Shown: positions 4,753 through 13,137 of the stretch, piece after piece | Position numbering within the stretch: position 1 is the stretch's first letter | Layout: each line of letters starts with the position of its first letter | Assembly (NCBI GenBank): GCA_946405045.1 | Contig: CAMJFV010000025.1 | Coordinates: 1-13,137 of the forward strand | Reading direction: 5' to 3' | DNA: 13,137 bases | DNA from: an uncultured Bacteroidales bacterium | Lineage (GTDB): Bacteria > Bacteroidota > Bacteroidia > Bacteroidales > Paludibacteraceae | Notes under the pieces: generated by a model | The model's input: only the letters and a program-made list of their open reading frames with translations | Database searches by the model: none | Told to the model about the DNA's origin: nothing | Made by a program: the position numbers and the translations under genes

Positions 4753-7700
4753 ATGAAGTTATTAAGAAATATATTTACGTGTACGTTTGCAATGACATTG
4801 GCATCCATAAGTGGAGTCAATGCGCAAGACCTGCGTTCGTATACAGACAAATCAGTTTTGTCGAGCGGAAGAACTGTAAAAATTCGAGTACAAGAGGAAG
4901 GTCTTTACTCTTTTACATACAGCGAGTTACGCGATATGGGATTCTCCAACCCAAAGAATGTACACCTACGCGGATATGGCGGTGAATTACTGAACGAAGA
5001 TTTCACTGACAGCAACCATTATGTCGACGATCTGGCCGACCAACCTGTCGTGGATTTGGGAGACAAAATCGCATTCTACCTTAGAGGTGTTGTGGGGTTG
5101 ACAAAGACAAACGCTACCGCAACCAATAATATCGGAATAACGGAAAACTACACGTCTGACTATTCCTACTATTTCCTTCATGAGGAAGATACTGAGGCAA
5201 AACGAATAGAGTTTGCTGAAGAATTGACAGAAGAAGAAATCAAAGAGACTACCTATACTGCTATCAAATGGCAGAAATTTGATGACATCAATATTTCCAA
5301 GACAGGAAGAAACTGGTACGGCAACAAGTTCAGCAACGGAGACAGCAAGACATTCACATTCTCTTTCACCAACCTGATAGCAGGGGAAACTGGAAAAATA
5401 TACAGCAATGTGTTGTCAGCATCGTCAGCGACTGGAGAATTCAATTTGAAAACAGATTTGACAGACAAATCTGCTACATTTGACAAAGCTGTCAAATATG
5501 ATCTTGGATACGAGAAGATAATGGAGGCGGAAGTCACACAACCGTCGTCAAATTCTATATCCGCCACATATAAATACACAACAGCATCAACCACTGGAGC
5601 CGGATACATTGACTATATAATTGCCGCTGCAAAATGCAATTTGAAAGGCAACGTAAGCTACCAAATGATTCCGGTAAGTCCTTCTACATCAGAGACAAAC
5701 ATCTCTTACGCCGCACTGAATTCGACTGCAAACATTCAGGTTTGGGATGTGTCAGAAATCGGAGATATCAAAAGAGTGCCAACAAGGTTGAGCCAAGACA
5801 GTTTGATATTCACAGTCAAAACGAGACCAACTGTCGGAAGATATATTATGGTCAACTGGGGAGGTGGTTTTCCTACTCCAGAAGTTGTAGGAGAGGTAAA
5901 GAACCAGAATCTGCACGCTCTTAAGGATATCGAATATATGGTAGTCACAAACCCAGAATTCATTGACCAAGCCAACGATATCGCTGAGTTTCATAAGAAA
6001 GAAGATGGTATGAGTGTAGCAGTGGTCACTGCCGAGCAAGTGTTCAATGAATTTTCAAGCGGAACTCCAGACCCAACTGCCATCAGAGCATTAATGAAGA
6101 TGCTGTGGGATAGAGCATCCAAATCGGAATATGGAGTGCTCCCACAATATCTGCTATTAATAGGAGACGGAACTTACGACAACAGAGGAAGACTAAAGAT
6201 AACCGACTACAACAAAATGCTGACATATCAGTCAGTCAAATCATTGAATGAGACATCCAGCTACTCAAGTGACGACTATTTCGGATATGTTGAAGACGGT
6301 ACACTAGGTTACAACAACCTGTATACAAATAAGAATATTAATATCGGAGTAGGTAGATTCCCTGTTACCAAAGCAGAGCAAGCGGAAGCTCTTGTCAACA
6401 AAGTAAAACAATACTATGCATTGGAGCCAGGAGAATGGAGGGCAAAAATGCTATCCTTAGCTGATGACAATGATGAACAGTCAACCAGCTCCGCCTACCA
6501 CTCGTTTTTATCACATCAAGAAGAAGCGATATTCGCATTAGGAAATGTTGAGCCAAGAATAAATGTGACTCGTCTATACTGGGACAATTTCAAATGTGAT
6601 ATGAGCGGAGGATCACGCAGATACCCAGAAGTGACAGCTGCCATAACTAAAAAGTTTTCAGAAGGTTCTTTGATTTTTAATTACTTAGGTCATAGTTCAT
6701 ACAACGCCATAAGTGGAGAACATTCATATTCAATATCTCAAGCACAGTCGATATACAACAAAATATATCCAGTATGGTTCGCAGGAAGCTGTAATCTATC
6801 CCAGTTCGACGATTTCAGATCTTGTTTTGGAGAGGAAATAATGCTTAATCCAAACGGAGGAGCTATCGCATCTATTGGGGCTGTGCGTACAGCATACGCA
6901 TCACCAAACCTATCTTTGGACAAAGATTTTCTAAGACAAACATTCAATCCTGAGAACGAATACTACTTAGGAAAAATATATAGAGCGGCAAAATCAATAA
7001 GAGGTCAAGACTCCAACAAAATGGTTTACATCTTGTTGGGTGACCCAGGTCTGAAATTAAAAGTTCCAGAGTTTAACATAGTTGTCGACTCTATTGTGGC
7101 ATTGAATACAGATGGATCTGTCACTAAGACAGATTCTTTGAAAGCTCTTTCAAAAATGAAGATTTATTGCCACATAGAAGACGAGACAGGCAATATAATG
7201 GAACAATTCAACGGATTGGTAAACGCCACACTTAAAGACAAAAAAGTAAAGGCGTTCACACTAGGAAACAAAGAAGACATTGAGCCATTCACATATCACG
7301 ACCGTCAGAGTACTCTATATTCAGGCTCTTCTGTTGTGACGGATGGCAAATTCGAGCTACAGATGATCATCCCTAAAGACATCAACTATAAAGTTGGTTA
7401 TGGAAGATTATCCATGTATGCTTATGACGAGATTAACGGAATGGACGCAATGGGAGCAAATGAAGATCTTCTAATTGGAGGTAGTGCTCTTGATATTACG
7501 CCAGACAATGTCGGACCAAATATCGTATTGTCAACAAACGGAGAAAAATATAAGGATGGCTACAAAGTCAATCCAAATCCTATGATTTTTGCTGACTTGT
7601 CTGATGTAAGCGGAATAAATGCCACAGGAAGCAGCATCGGACACAATATAACTTTGACCATCGACGACAACAGTAAGAATGTCATTTCTCTAAATTCTTA

Positions 7701-8163
7701 CTTCAAATACAATACCGCAAGCTGTACTGAAGGAAGGGTTGAATATCACATAGATGAAACATTGAGTGAAGGCTGGCACACAATCAAAATCAAAGCTTGG
7801 GATTTGCAAAGCAACTCTTCGGAATCAACAATCCGAATCTATGTGACAGAAAATATGGCTCCAAAAATTGAAACTTTGACAGTCTACCCTAACCCTGCCA
7901 AAGACAATTTCACAGTCTACATAATGACAAACAGACCTGATGAGGTACAAACATTAAAGTGTTCTTTGTCGGAATTCTCTGGCAGAGAAATACTGAAGAA
8001 AGAGATGAAAGACAAACCTACTGACGGATCATGGAAAATCGAATTTGATTTAAATGAAAATGGCAAAATTGCTCCAGGCCTATACCTGTTGCATGTCCTA
8101 GTAGCCACTGAAAATTCAGACTTTACTGAAAAAACAGAAAAAGTCGTGGTTGTTGCGCAATAA
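4753..8163 (+). CDS. porU: Type IX secretion system sortase PorU, tandem copy 1
   Basis: PorU is the outer-surface C25-family cysteine peptidase of the T9SS. With PorV, PorQ and PorZ it cuts off the C-terminal signal of cargo and joins cargo to anionic LPS. The 1136-residue product (P. gingivalis PorU is about 1158) has a signal peptide (cleavage near VNA|QD, residue 24) and an N-terminal region rich in beta-strands. The C25 domain is at about 393-775, with YLLLIGDGTYDNRG early and YILLGDPGLKLKVP at its end. Beta-sandwich regions follow, then a type-A C-terminal domain starting near YPNPAKD (1045-1051). The expected catalytic pair is His647 (NYLGHSSYN) and Cys680 (FAGSCNLSQFDD), 33 apart as in P. 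gingivalis (657/690, from memory). The residue after the His is Ser where C25 enzymes normally have Gly. It shares 80 of 92 residues with copy 2 in the first mature segment. Activity is likely but could be altered. Confidence 0.93.
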   Translation: MKLLRNIFTCTFAMTLASISGVNAQDLRSYTDKSVLSSGRTVKIRVQEEGLYSFTYSELRDMGFSNPKNVHLRGYGGELLNEDFTDSNHYVDDLADQPVVDLGDKIAFYLRGVVGLTKTNATATNNIGITENYTSDYSYYFLHEEDTEAKRIEFAEELTEEEIKETTYTAIKWQKFDDINISKTGRNWYGNKFSNGDSKTFTFSFTNLIAGETGKIYSNVLSASSATGEFNLKTDLTDKSATFDKAVKYDLGYEKIMEAEVTQPSSNSISATYKYTTASTTGAGYIDYIIAAAKCNLKGNVSYQMIPVSPSTSETNISYAALNSTANIQVWDVSEIGDIKRVPTRLSQDSLIFTVKTRPTVGRYIMVNWGGGFPTPEVVGEVKNQNLHALKDIEYMVVTNPEFIDQANDIAEFHKKEDGMSVAVVTAEQVFNEFSSGTPDPTAIRALMKMLWDRASKSEYGVLPQYLLLIGDGTYDNRGRLKITDYNKMLTYQSVKSLNETSSYSSDDYFGYVEDGTLGYNNLYTNKNINIGVGRFPVTKAEQAEALVNKVKQYYALEPGEWRAKMLSLADDNDEQSTSSAYHSFLSHQEEAIFALGNVEPRINVTRLYWDNFKCDMSGGSRRYPEVTAAITKKFSEGSLIFNYLGHSSYNAISGEHSYSISQAQSIYNKIYPVWFAGSCNLSQFDDFRSCFGEEIMLNPNGGAIASIGAVRTAYASPNLSLDKDFLRQTFNPENEYYLGKIYRAAKSIRGQDSNKMVYILLGDPGLKLKVPEFNIVVDSIVALNTDGSVTKTDSLKALSKMKIYCHIEDETGNIMEQFNGLVNATLKDKKVKAFTLGNKEDIEPFTYHDRQSTLYSGSSVVTDGKFELQMIIPKDINYKVGYGRLSMYAYDEINGMDAMGANEDLLIGGSALDITPDNVGPNIVLSTNGEKYKDGYKVNPNPMIFADLSDVSGINATGSSIGHNITLTIDDNSKNVISLNSYFKYNTASCTEGRVEYHIDETLSEGWHTIKIKAWDLQSNSSESTIRIYVTENMAPKIETLTVYPNPAKDNFTVYIMTNRPDEVQTLKCSLSEFSGREILKKEMKDKPTDGSWKIEFDLNENGKIAPGLYLLHVLVATENSDFTEKTEKVVVVAQ

Positions 8164-8182
8164 AAATATTCTTCCATACGTT

Positions 8183-8220
8183 AATTGTGCAGATAGGGAA
8201 AAACTATCTGCACAATTTTT
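8183..8220 (+). terminator. Strong hairpin with T-run between the two porU copies
   Basis: AATTGTGCAGATAG (8183-8196) and CTATCTGCACAATT (8204-8217) form a perfect 14-bp stem with a 7-nt loop GGAAAAA, followed by further T (8216-8220 is a run of five). It has the form of an intrinsic terminator 20 nt after porU copy 1. However, it ends only 9 nt before the ATG of copy 2, so there is no room for a promoter after it. Copy 2 must depend on read-through, on a start inside or before the hairpin (TAATTGTG at 8182-8189 is a one-mismatch -7 box), or on RNA processing. It may therefore be an attenuator or an RNA-stability element. Confidence 0.75.
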
Positions 8221-8226
8221 ATTCGT

Positions 8227-11200
8227 ATGAGCATAAGATTATTAAAAAAAATCCTGACAAGTATGCTCGCAATAACATTGGGCTCAATACATGTAGTCAA
8301 TGCGAAAAATTTGCGTTCATATACCGACAAATCAATTTTGTCGAATGGGAAAACAGTAAAAATCCGAGTACAGGAGGAAGGAATCTACACTTTCACCTAC
8401 AACGAATTACGAAACATGGGATTCTCCAACCCTAAAAATGTGCACCTGCGCGGATACGGAGGAGAATTGCTGAACGAGGATTTCATTGAAAGCAACCATT
8501 ATGTCGACGACTTGGCCGACCAACCGGTTGTGGATTTAGGTGACAGGATCGTCTTCTATTTGAGAGGCGTTGTAGGTCTAACCCCCATAAACGAATTAGC
8601 CACCAATAATATCGGTATATCCGAAAACTATACGTCCGACCATTCCTACTATTTTCTACACGAAGAGAATACCGAAGCAAAAAGAATCGAGTATGCAGAG
8701 AAGACGACGGAGAATGACATTAAAGAGACATCTTACACAGCCATCAAATGGCTGAAATTCGACGACATCAACGTCTCCAAATCAGGTCGAAACTGGTATG
8801 GTAATAAGTTCAATAATGGTGACAGCAAAACATTCACCTTCCACTTCGACAATCTGATTGCCGGAGCAACAGGTAAGATATACAGCAATGTGCTAACATC
8901 ATCGCAAGCCATAGGCAAATTTGATCTGAAAACCAACCTGGAAAACAAATCCGAAAAGTTTAACGACAGAATTATAAAAGACAATACTTTTGGATATGAG
9001 GCAACAATGAATGCTGAAGTTCTACAGTCTGCCGACAATACAATCTCCGCCACATACCAATACTCCACAGCATCAATTACCGGAGCTGGATACATTGACT
9101 ATATAATCGCAGCCGCGGAATGTAAATTGAAAGGCAACGTCGACTACCAGATGATTCCAGTAAGTCCATCGTCATCAATGACAAACATCACATTCTCCGC
9201 ACTGAATTCGTCTGCAAACATTCAGGTTTGGGATGTATCAGAAATTGGAGATGTCAAAAGAGTGCCGACAAGATTGAGCAAAGACAGTTTGATTTTCACT
9301 GTCAAAACAAACTCAAATGTAGGCAGGTATATCATGTTCGACTTGAAAGGAGATTACCAAACACCAGAAGTCATCGGAAATGTAGACCACCAAAATCTTC
9401 ATGCCTTAAAAGATATCGAATATGTGGTAGTCACAAATCCAGAATTCATAAATCAGGCCAAAGAGATAGCTGAATTTCATAAAGAAAAGGATGGTATGAG
9501 TGTCGCTGTGGTCACATCAGACCAAGTGTACAATGAATTTTCAAGCGGAACTCCAGATCCGACAGCAATCCGAGCCTTCATGAAAATGTTATGGGACAGA
9601 GCATCCGAGTCGGAATACGGAATCTATCCACAATATCTGTTGCTGATAGGAGACGGAACATATGATAACAGAGGGAAACTAAAAATCACAAACTATAATA
9701 AACTGCTGACATACCAATCAGTCAAATCATTGAGTGAATCAGACAGTTACTCATGCGACGACTATTTCGGCTATGTTGAAGACGGAACGTTAGGTTACAA
9801 CAAACTATATCTGAACAAAAGAATAAACATCGGTGTGGGCAGATTCCCCGTTGCAACCATTAAACAAGCAGAAATTCTTGTCGATAAAGTTAAACAATAC
9901 TACACATTAAAGCCAGGAGAATGGAAAACAAAAATTCTGGCTCTTGCAGATGATAACGAAGACACTGATAACCCTAATGACTATCACTTGTTTTTAAATC
10001 AACAAGAAAAAGCCATAAAGACATTTGAAACAGTTGATCCAAGGACAAATATATCCCGTATCTATTGGGATGATTTCACTTGTGACATGAGCGGAGGATC
10101 TCGCAGATATCCAGGAGTGACGACAGAAATCACAAAAAAATTCACCGAAGGAGCATTGATTTTCAACTATCTCGGTCATGGGTCATACAATGCCATCAGT
10201 ACTGAACACTCATACTCTATATCTCAAGTACACAATATATACAACAAGATATATCCTGTATGGTTTGCAGGCAGTTGCAATGTATCCCAGTTTGACGATT
10301 TCAGATATAGTTTTGGAGAAGAGATAATACTCAATCCACAAGGAGGAGCTATCGCCTCTATCGGAGCAGTACGTACTGCATACGCAATTCTCAACCTATC
10401 GTTGGACAATGATTTCATAAGAGAAATATTTAATCCAGAAAATGAGTTCCGATTAGGCAAAATATATAGGGCGGCCAAAACAGTAAGAGGACAAGACACT
10501 AACAAAATGGTATATATATTGTTGGGAGATCCAGGCCTAAAACTAAAAGTACCAGAATTAAACCTGGTTGTTGACTCTATTGTAACCATAAATTCAGATG
10601 GCACAGTCGTCAAAGCAGACACACTAAAAGCACTTTCCAAAGAAAAATTCTTTTGTCATGTGGAAGACGAAAATGGCAACCTATTGAAACAATTCAATGG
10701 GACAGTAGAAGTCACACTCAAAGACAAAAAAATAAAAATGAATACAAAAGCAAATAAAGAATATCTTGTACAGGATAATACACTTAACCAAAAAGTTTCC
10801 CAACAAGTTAAGCCATTCTCATACTATGAGCACAAGAACACCATTTATTCTGGATCTTCAATTGTGACAAACGGAACGTTTGAAATCCAGATGATTATAC
10901 CTAAAGATATCAACTACATGACAGGCTATGGAAGACTGTCAATGTACGCATACGACGAAACAAACGGATGGGATGCAATGGGGGCAAACGACAGCCTGCT
11001 TATCGGAGGAAGTGCGCCGGACATCGAACAAGACAATGCCGGACCAATCATCACATTAACAACAAACGGAAAAAAATTCAAAGATGGCTTCAAAGTCAAT
11101 TCTACACCCATGGTTTATGTGGACTTGTATGACGAAAACGGAATAAATGCAACAGGAAGCAGTATCGGACATAACATCACATTGACAATCGATGACGATA

Positions 11201-11691
11201 CTAAAAACATCATATCTCTAAATTCCTATTTCAAATACAATCCAGCAAGTTGTACCGACGGAAAGGTTGAATACCACACATATAAAGCATTGAGCGAAGG
11301 TTGGCACACAATCAAAGTCAAAGCATGGGATTTGCATAACAACTCGTCAGAATCGGCAATTCGAATCTACGTGAACAAAAATATAGAACCTACAATAGAA
11401 ACACTTACAGTATATCCAAACCCAGCCAAAGATAAATTCACAACCTACATAAAGACCGACCGTCCAGATGAAATTCAGTCTGTGGAGTGTAGATTGGTTG
11501 ATCTGGCTGGCAGAGAAATCTCAAGAAAAGAGTTAAAAGACAAGCCAATCGATGGGACTTGGACAATTGAATGGGACTTGAACGCGAACGGCAAAATAGA
11601 CCCCGGATTATACTTTTTATATGTTAGAATAGCCACAGAAAAATCAAATTTTGCAGAAAAAACAGAAAAAATAATGGTTATTGCACAATAA
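8227..11691 (+). CDS. porU: Type IX secretion system sortase PorU, tandem copy 2
   Basis: This second full-length PorU (1154 residues) is collinear with copy 1 and clearly homologous throughout. It has a signal peptide (MSIRLLKKILTSMLAITLGS, cleavage near VNA|KN), a beta-rich N-terminal region, the C25 domain (about 397-779), beta-sandwich regions and a type-A C-terminal domain beginning at YPNPAKD (1063-1069). The catalytic dyad is His651 in a canonical GHG (NYLGHGSYN) and Cys684 (FAGSCNVSQFDD), again 33 apart. Compared with copy 1 it has an extra stretch of about 14 residues rich in Gln/Asn/Val (about 846-861) before KPFSYYEH. Because it keeps the standard GHG and directly precedes porV with no terminator, it is the more likely orthologue of the single porU in porU-porV operons. 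The ATG at 8227 is chosen because a later Met (codon 13) would cut off the positively charged start of the signal peptide. Confidence 0.93.
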   Translation: MSIRLLKKILTSMLAITLGSIHVVNAKNLRSYTDKSILSNGKTVKIRVQEEGIYTFTYNELRNMGFSNPKNVHLRGYGGELLNEDFIESNHYVDDLADQPVVDLGDRIVFYLRGVVGLTPINELATNNIGISENYTSDHSYYFLHEENTEAKRIEYAEKTTENDIKETSYTAIKWLKFDDINVSKSGRNWYGNKFNNGDSKTFTFHFDNLIAGATGKIYSNVLTSSQAIGKFDLKTNLENKSEKFNDRIIKDNTFGYEATMNAEVLQSADNTISATYQYSTASITGAGYIDYIIAAAECKLKGNVDYQMIPVSPSSSMTNITFSALNSSANIQVWDVSEIGDVKRVPTRLSKDSLIFTVKTNSNVGRYIMFDLKGDYQTPEVIGNVDHQNLHALKDIEYVVVTNPEFINQAKEIAEFHKEKDGMSVAVVTSDQVYNEFSSGTPDPTAIRAFMKMLWDRASESEYGIYPQYLLLIGDGTYDNRGKLKITNYNKLLTYQSVKSLSESDSYSCDDYFGYVEDGTLGYNKLYLNKRINIGVGRFPVATIKQAEILVDKVKQYYTLKPGEWKTKILALADDNEDTDNPNDYHLFLNQQEKAIKTFETVDPRTNISRIYWDDFTCDMSGGSRRYPGVTTEITKKFTEGALIFNYLGHGSYNAISTEHSYSISQVHNIYNKIYPVWFAGSCNVSQFDDFRYSFGEEIILNPQGGAIASIGAVRTAYAILNLSLDNDFIREIFNPENEFRLGKIYRAAKTVRGQDTNKMVYILLGDPGLKLKVPELNLVVDSIVTINSDGTVVKADTLKALSKEKFFCHVEDENGNLLKQFNGTVEVTLKDKKIKMNTKANKEYLVQDNTLNQKVSQQVKPFSYYEHKNTIYSGSSIVTNGTFEIQMIIPKDINYMTGYGRLSMYAYDETNGWDAMGANDSLLIGGSAPDIEQDNAGPIITLTTNGKKFKDGFKVNSTPMVYVDLYDENGINATGSSIGHNITLTIDDDTKNIISLNSYFKYNPASCTDGKVEYHTYKALSEGWHTIKVKAWDLHNNSSESAIRIYVNKNIEPTIETLTVYPNPAKDKFTTYIKTDRPDEIQSVECRLVDLAGREISRKELKDKPIDGTWTIEWDLNANGKIDPGLYFLYVRIATEKSNFAEKTEKIMVIAQ

Positions 11692-11743
11692 ATAGTAATA
11701 TTGCACGTTAAATGAGTAGAAAAGCTAAAAATAGAATAGATAG

Positions 11744-12958
11744 ATGAAAAGAATAAAAGCAAGTTTGGTAGGAACAGCGATGATGCTATCCGTATTGAGT
11801 GTAAGCGCAGAAAAGAAAAGCGATTACTTCAACCCTTTACAGACTGCAATACCGTCATTGAGTATTGCTCCTGACGCAAGAGGTGGTGGTATGGGAGATG
11901 TGGGAGCCGCAACATCTGCCGACATGTACTCACAATATTGGAATCCATCAAAATATGCGACTATGGAAGGCAAAGGTGGTATCGCGATATCATACACACC
12001 TTGGTTGAGAGAGATCGTAAATGATATCAATTTAGCATATCTTGCTGGCTACTATAAGCTAGACGACAAACAGGCGTTGTCAGCTTCTTTAAGATACTTC
12101 TCTTACGGAGAAATCAATTTGACAGATATGCCTGGTCCTTCAGGAGAAGTCATCTCACAAGGAACAGCAAAGCCATATGAGTTGGCAATCGACGTTGCGT
12201 ACGCTAGAGCATTGAGCCAATATTGGAATGCATCTGTAGCCTTGAGATTCATATTATCAGACTTGATGAACGGTGTGGTTGACGAAGAAACATACTCCGC
12301 TGCCAAATCAGTTGCAGCCGACGTTTCTGCATTCTACAGCCGTCCATTTGACTTGTCTGACAAAAGAGTCGCAAAATTGAATTTCGGTACAAACATCTCA
12401 AATATCGGTGCAAAGCCAACATATGACGACGGAGCGACTTATCAGTATCTTCCTACCAACTGGAGACTAGGAGTCAATTACGAGTTTCCTGTTGACGCAT
12501 ACAACAAGTTCGCTGTGTCATTCGACTTGAACAAGCTTCTTGTTCCAACAACACCAATTGAAGAAGACTACGAGACCAGAGAGGAATATGAGAATGCATT
12601 GGCAGAATACCGTGACCATGGAGCAATCTCAGGAATCTTCAAATCTTTCGGTGATTCAGGTGGTTTTGGCGAAGAGATGAAAGAGGTCAATTGGAGTTTG
12701 GGAGGAGAGTACTCTTACAGAGACATGTTCATGGCTCGCTTCGGATACTTCCACGAGAACGAAACAAAAGGAAACAGAAAGTATTTCGCAGCCGGAATCG
12801 GATTCAAAATGAGAGTATTCGAAATCAATGCGGCATACTTGATCGCATCTCGTTCAAGTCACAACTGTCCACTTGACGGAACATTGCGTTTCTCTCTTGG
12901 ATTCAATTTCGACGGAATGAAGAAATTGGCAGACAACTCTAGCTCATCCGCAGAATAA
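11744..12958 (+). CDS. porV: Type IX secretion system outer-membrane protein PorV (LptO)
   Basis: PorV is a FadL-like beta-barrel in the outer membrane that collects cargo from the T9SS translocon and carries it to the PorU sortase. The 404-residue product (P. gingivalis PorV is about 391) has a signal peptide ending near SVSA|EKK (residue 22). The N-terminal motif is IPSLSIAPDARGGGMGDVGA (36-55), followed by YSQYWNPSKY. Alternating barrel strands fill the rest, with the family-typical LNKLLVPTTP (262-271) ahead of a charged acidic loop (PIEEDYETREEYENALAEYR). It ends with barrel strands (DGTLRFSLGFNF) and a short Ser-rich tail. The gene begins 52 nt after porU copy 2 with no terminator, so the two form the usual porU-porV pair. 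Confidence 0.95.
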   Translation: MKRIKASLVGTAMMLSVLSVSAEKKSDYFNPLQTAIPSLSIAPDARGGGMGDVGAATSADMYSQYWNPSKYATMEGKGGIAISYTPWLREIVNDINLAYLAGYYKLDDKQALSASLRYFSYGEINLTDMPGPSGEVISQGTAKPYELAIDVAYARALSQYWNASVALRFILSDLMNGVVDEETYSAAKSVAADVSAFYSRPFDLSDKRVAKLNFGTNISNIGAKPTYDDGATYQYLPTNWRLGVNYEFPVDAYNKFAVSFDLNKLLVPTTPIEEDYETREEYENALAEYRDHGAISGIFKSFGDSGGFGEEMKEVNWSLGGEYSYRDMFMARFGYFHENETKGNRKYFAAGIGFKMRVFEINAAYLIASRSSHNCPLDGTLRFSLGFNFDGMKKLADNSSSSAE

Positions 12959-12998
12959 CACGATACAGAATATTTTGCAAAGACGAGATATTGATTTG

Positions 12999-13032
12999 TA
13001 GAGACGCACCAACCGTGCGTCTCTATATTTTT
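12999..13032 (+). terminator. Terminator hairpin after porV (palindromic repeat-like)
   Basis: TAGAGACGCAC (12999-13009) and GTGCGTCTCTA (13015-13025) form a perfect 11-bp stem with a CAACC loop, followed by TATTTTT. It closes the hydrolase-porU-porU-porV transcript 41 nt after the porV stop. The GTAGAGACGC...GCGTCTCTA core resembles a palindrome that, as I recall, recurs between genes in many Bacteroidota and cyanobacteria, so it may also be a dispersed repeat. Confidence 0.8.
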
Positions 13033-13137
13033 GTGACATGGTTCATACCACCTTTATGGATACAATCCGTACAATCAGTTGAATCCATCACCGAAATAAT
13101 TGATAAATCCCCACAAATCGTGTTTTTGCACTAAAAA
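13033..13137. other. Right end of the window, no supported gene
   Basis: After the terminator there is no open frame long enough to call on the plus strand. On the minus strand a 20-codon open stretch reads in from the edge to a TGA at 13077-13075, too short to judge. No promoter, repeat or RNA gene is recognised with confidence. Confidence 0.4.

Noticed and set aside
10224..10640. 138-codon minus-strand frame inside porU copy 2, with similar ones at 8733-9095 and 5253-5609
   Set aside because: They are antisense shadows of conserved porU coding sequence, appear at matching places in both copies because the copies are homologous, and encode no recognisable protein.
4753..11691. Tandem porU as an assembly artefact or recent duplication
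   Set aside because: The copies differ at many residues, have different signal peptides, an insertion of about 14 residues in one, and different downstream intergenic sequences.
13075..13137. Possible C-terminal end of a minus-strand gene entering from the right edge
   Set aside because: Only 20 codons are open, with no recognisable motif and no terminator of its own apart from the shared hairpin; too short to support a call.

Overview
The window looks like a chromosomal segment from a Bacteroidota (order Bacteroidales-like) bacterium that carries a type IX secretion system (T9SS). Three things support this: recognisable PorU and PorV proteins, Bacteroidota-type promoters (TTTG, a spacer of about 20 nt, then TAnnTTTG; two near-perfect examples at 440-471 and 259-290), and short AT-rich intergenic repeats of the AATTCATAATTC type. 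The taxonomic call is an inference from gene content.

Left part (1-2561). A partial AmpG-like MFS transporter runs off the left edge on the minus strand. Behind it on the same strand is a tRNA-Gln(UUG) with its own promoter and terminator. On the plus strand follow nrdG (the activase of anaerobic ribonucleotide reductase, with no nrdD beside it) with its terminator, an HD-domain phosphohydrolase, and a short peptide deformylase of an unusual subtype.

Middle (2559-3930). A secreted protein with two DUF6794-like repeats sits in a segment of about 1 kb bounded by ~40-nt inverted AT-rich repeats. The left repeat begins at the deformylase stop codon and the right one abuts the stop codon of a minus-strand SUI1/eIF1-like gene, so the segment looks like an inserted cassette.

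Right part (4130-12958). A fumarylacetoacetate-hydrolase family enzyme is followed 11 nt later by porU copy 1, then a second complete and diverged porU copy, then porV. In the T9SS, PorU is the outer-membrane C25-family sortase that removes C-terminal domains from secreted cargo and attaches the cargo to A-LPS, and PorV is its beta-barrel shuttle partner. Both PorU copies keep the His/Cys dyad with the 33-residue spacing. Copy 1 has GHS in place of GHG at the catalytic His, and copy 2 carries an extra loop of about 14 residues. A perfect 14-bp hairpin followed by a T-run lies between the two copies and ends 9 nt before the second start codon. It could be a terminator or attenuator that sets different expression for the two sortases. 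The tandem, diverged sortase pair with this hairpin is the most interesting feature of the window. The right end holds a perfect 11-bp hairpin terminator and no supported gene.
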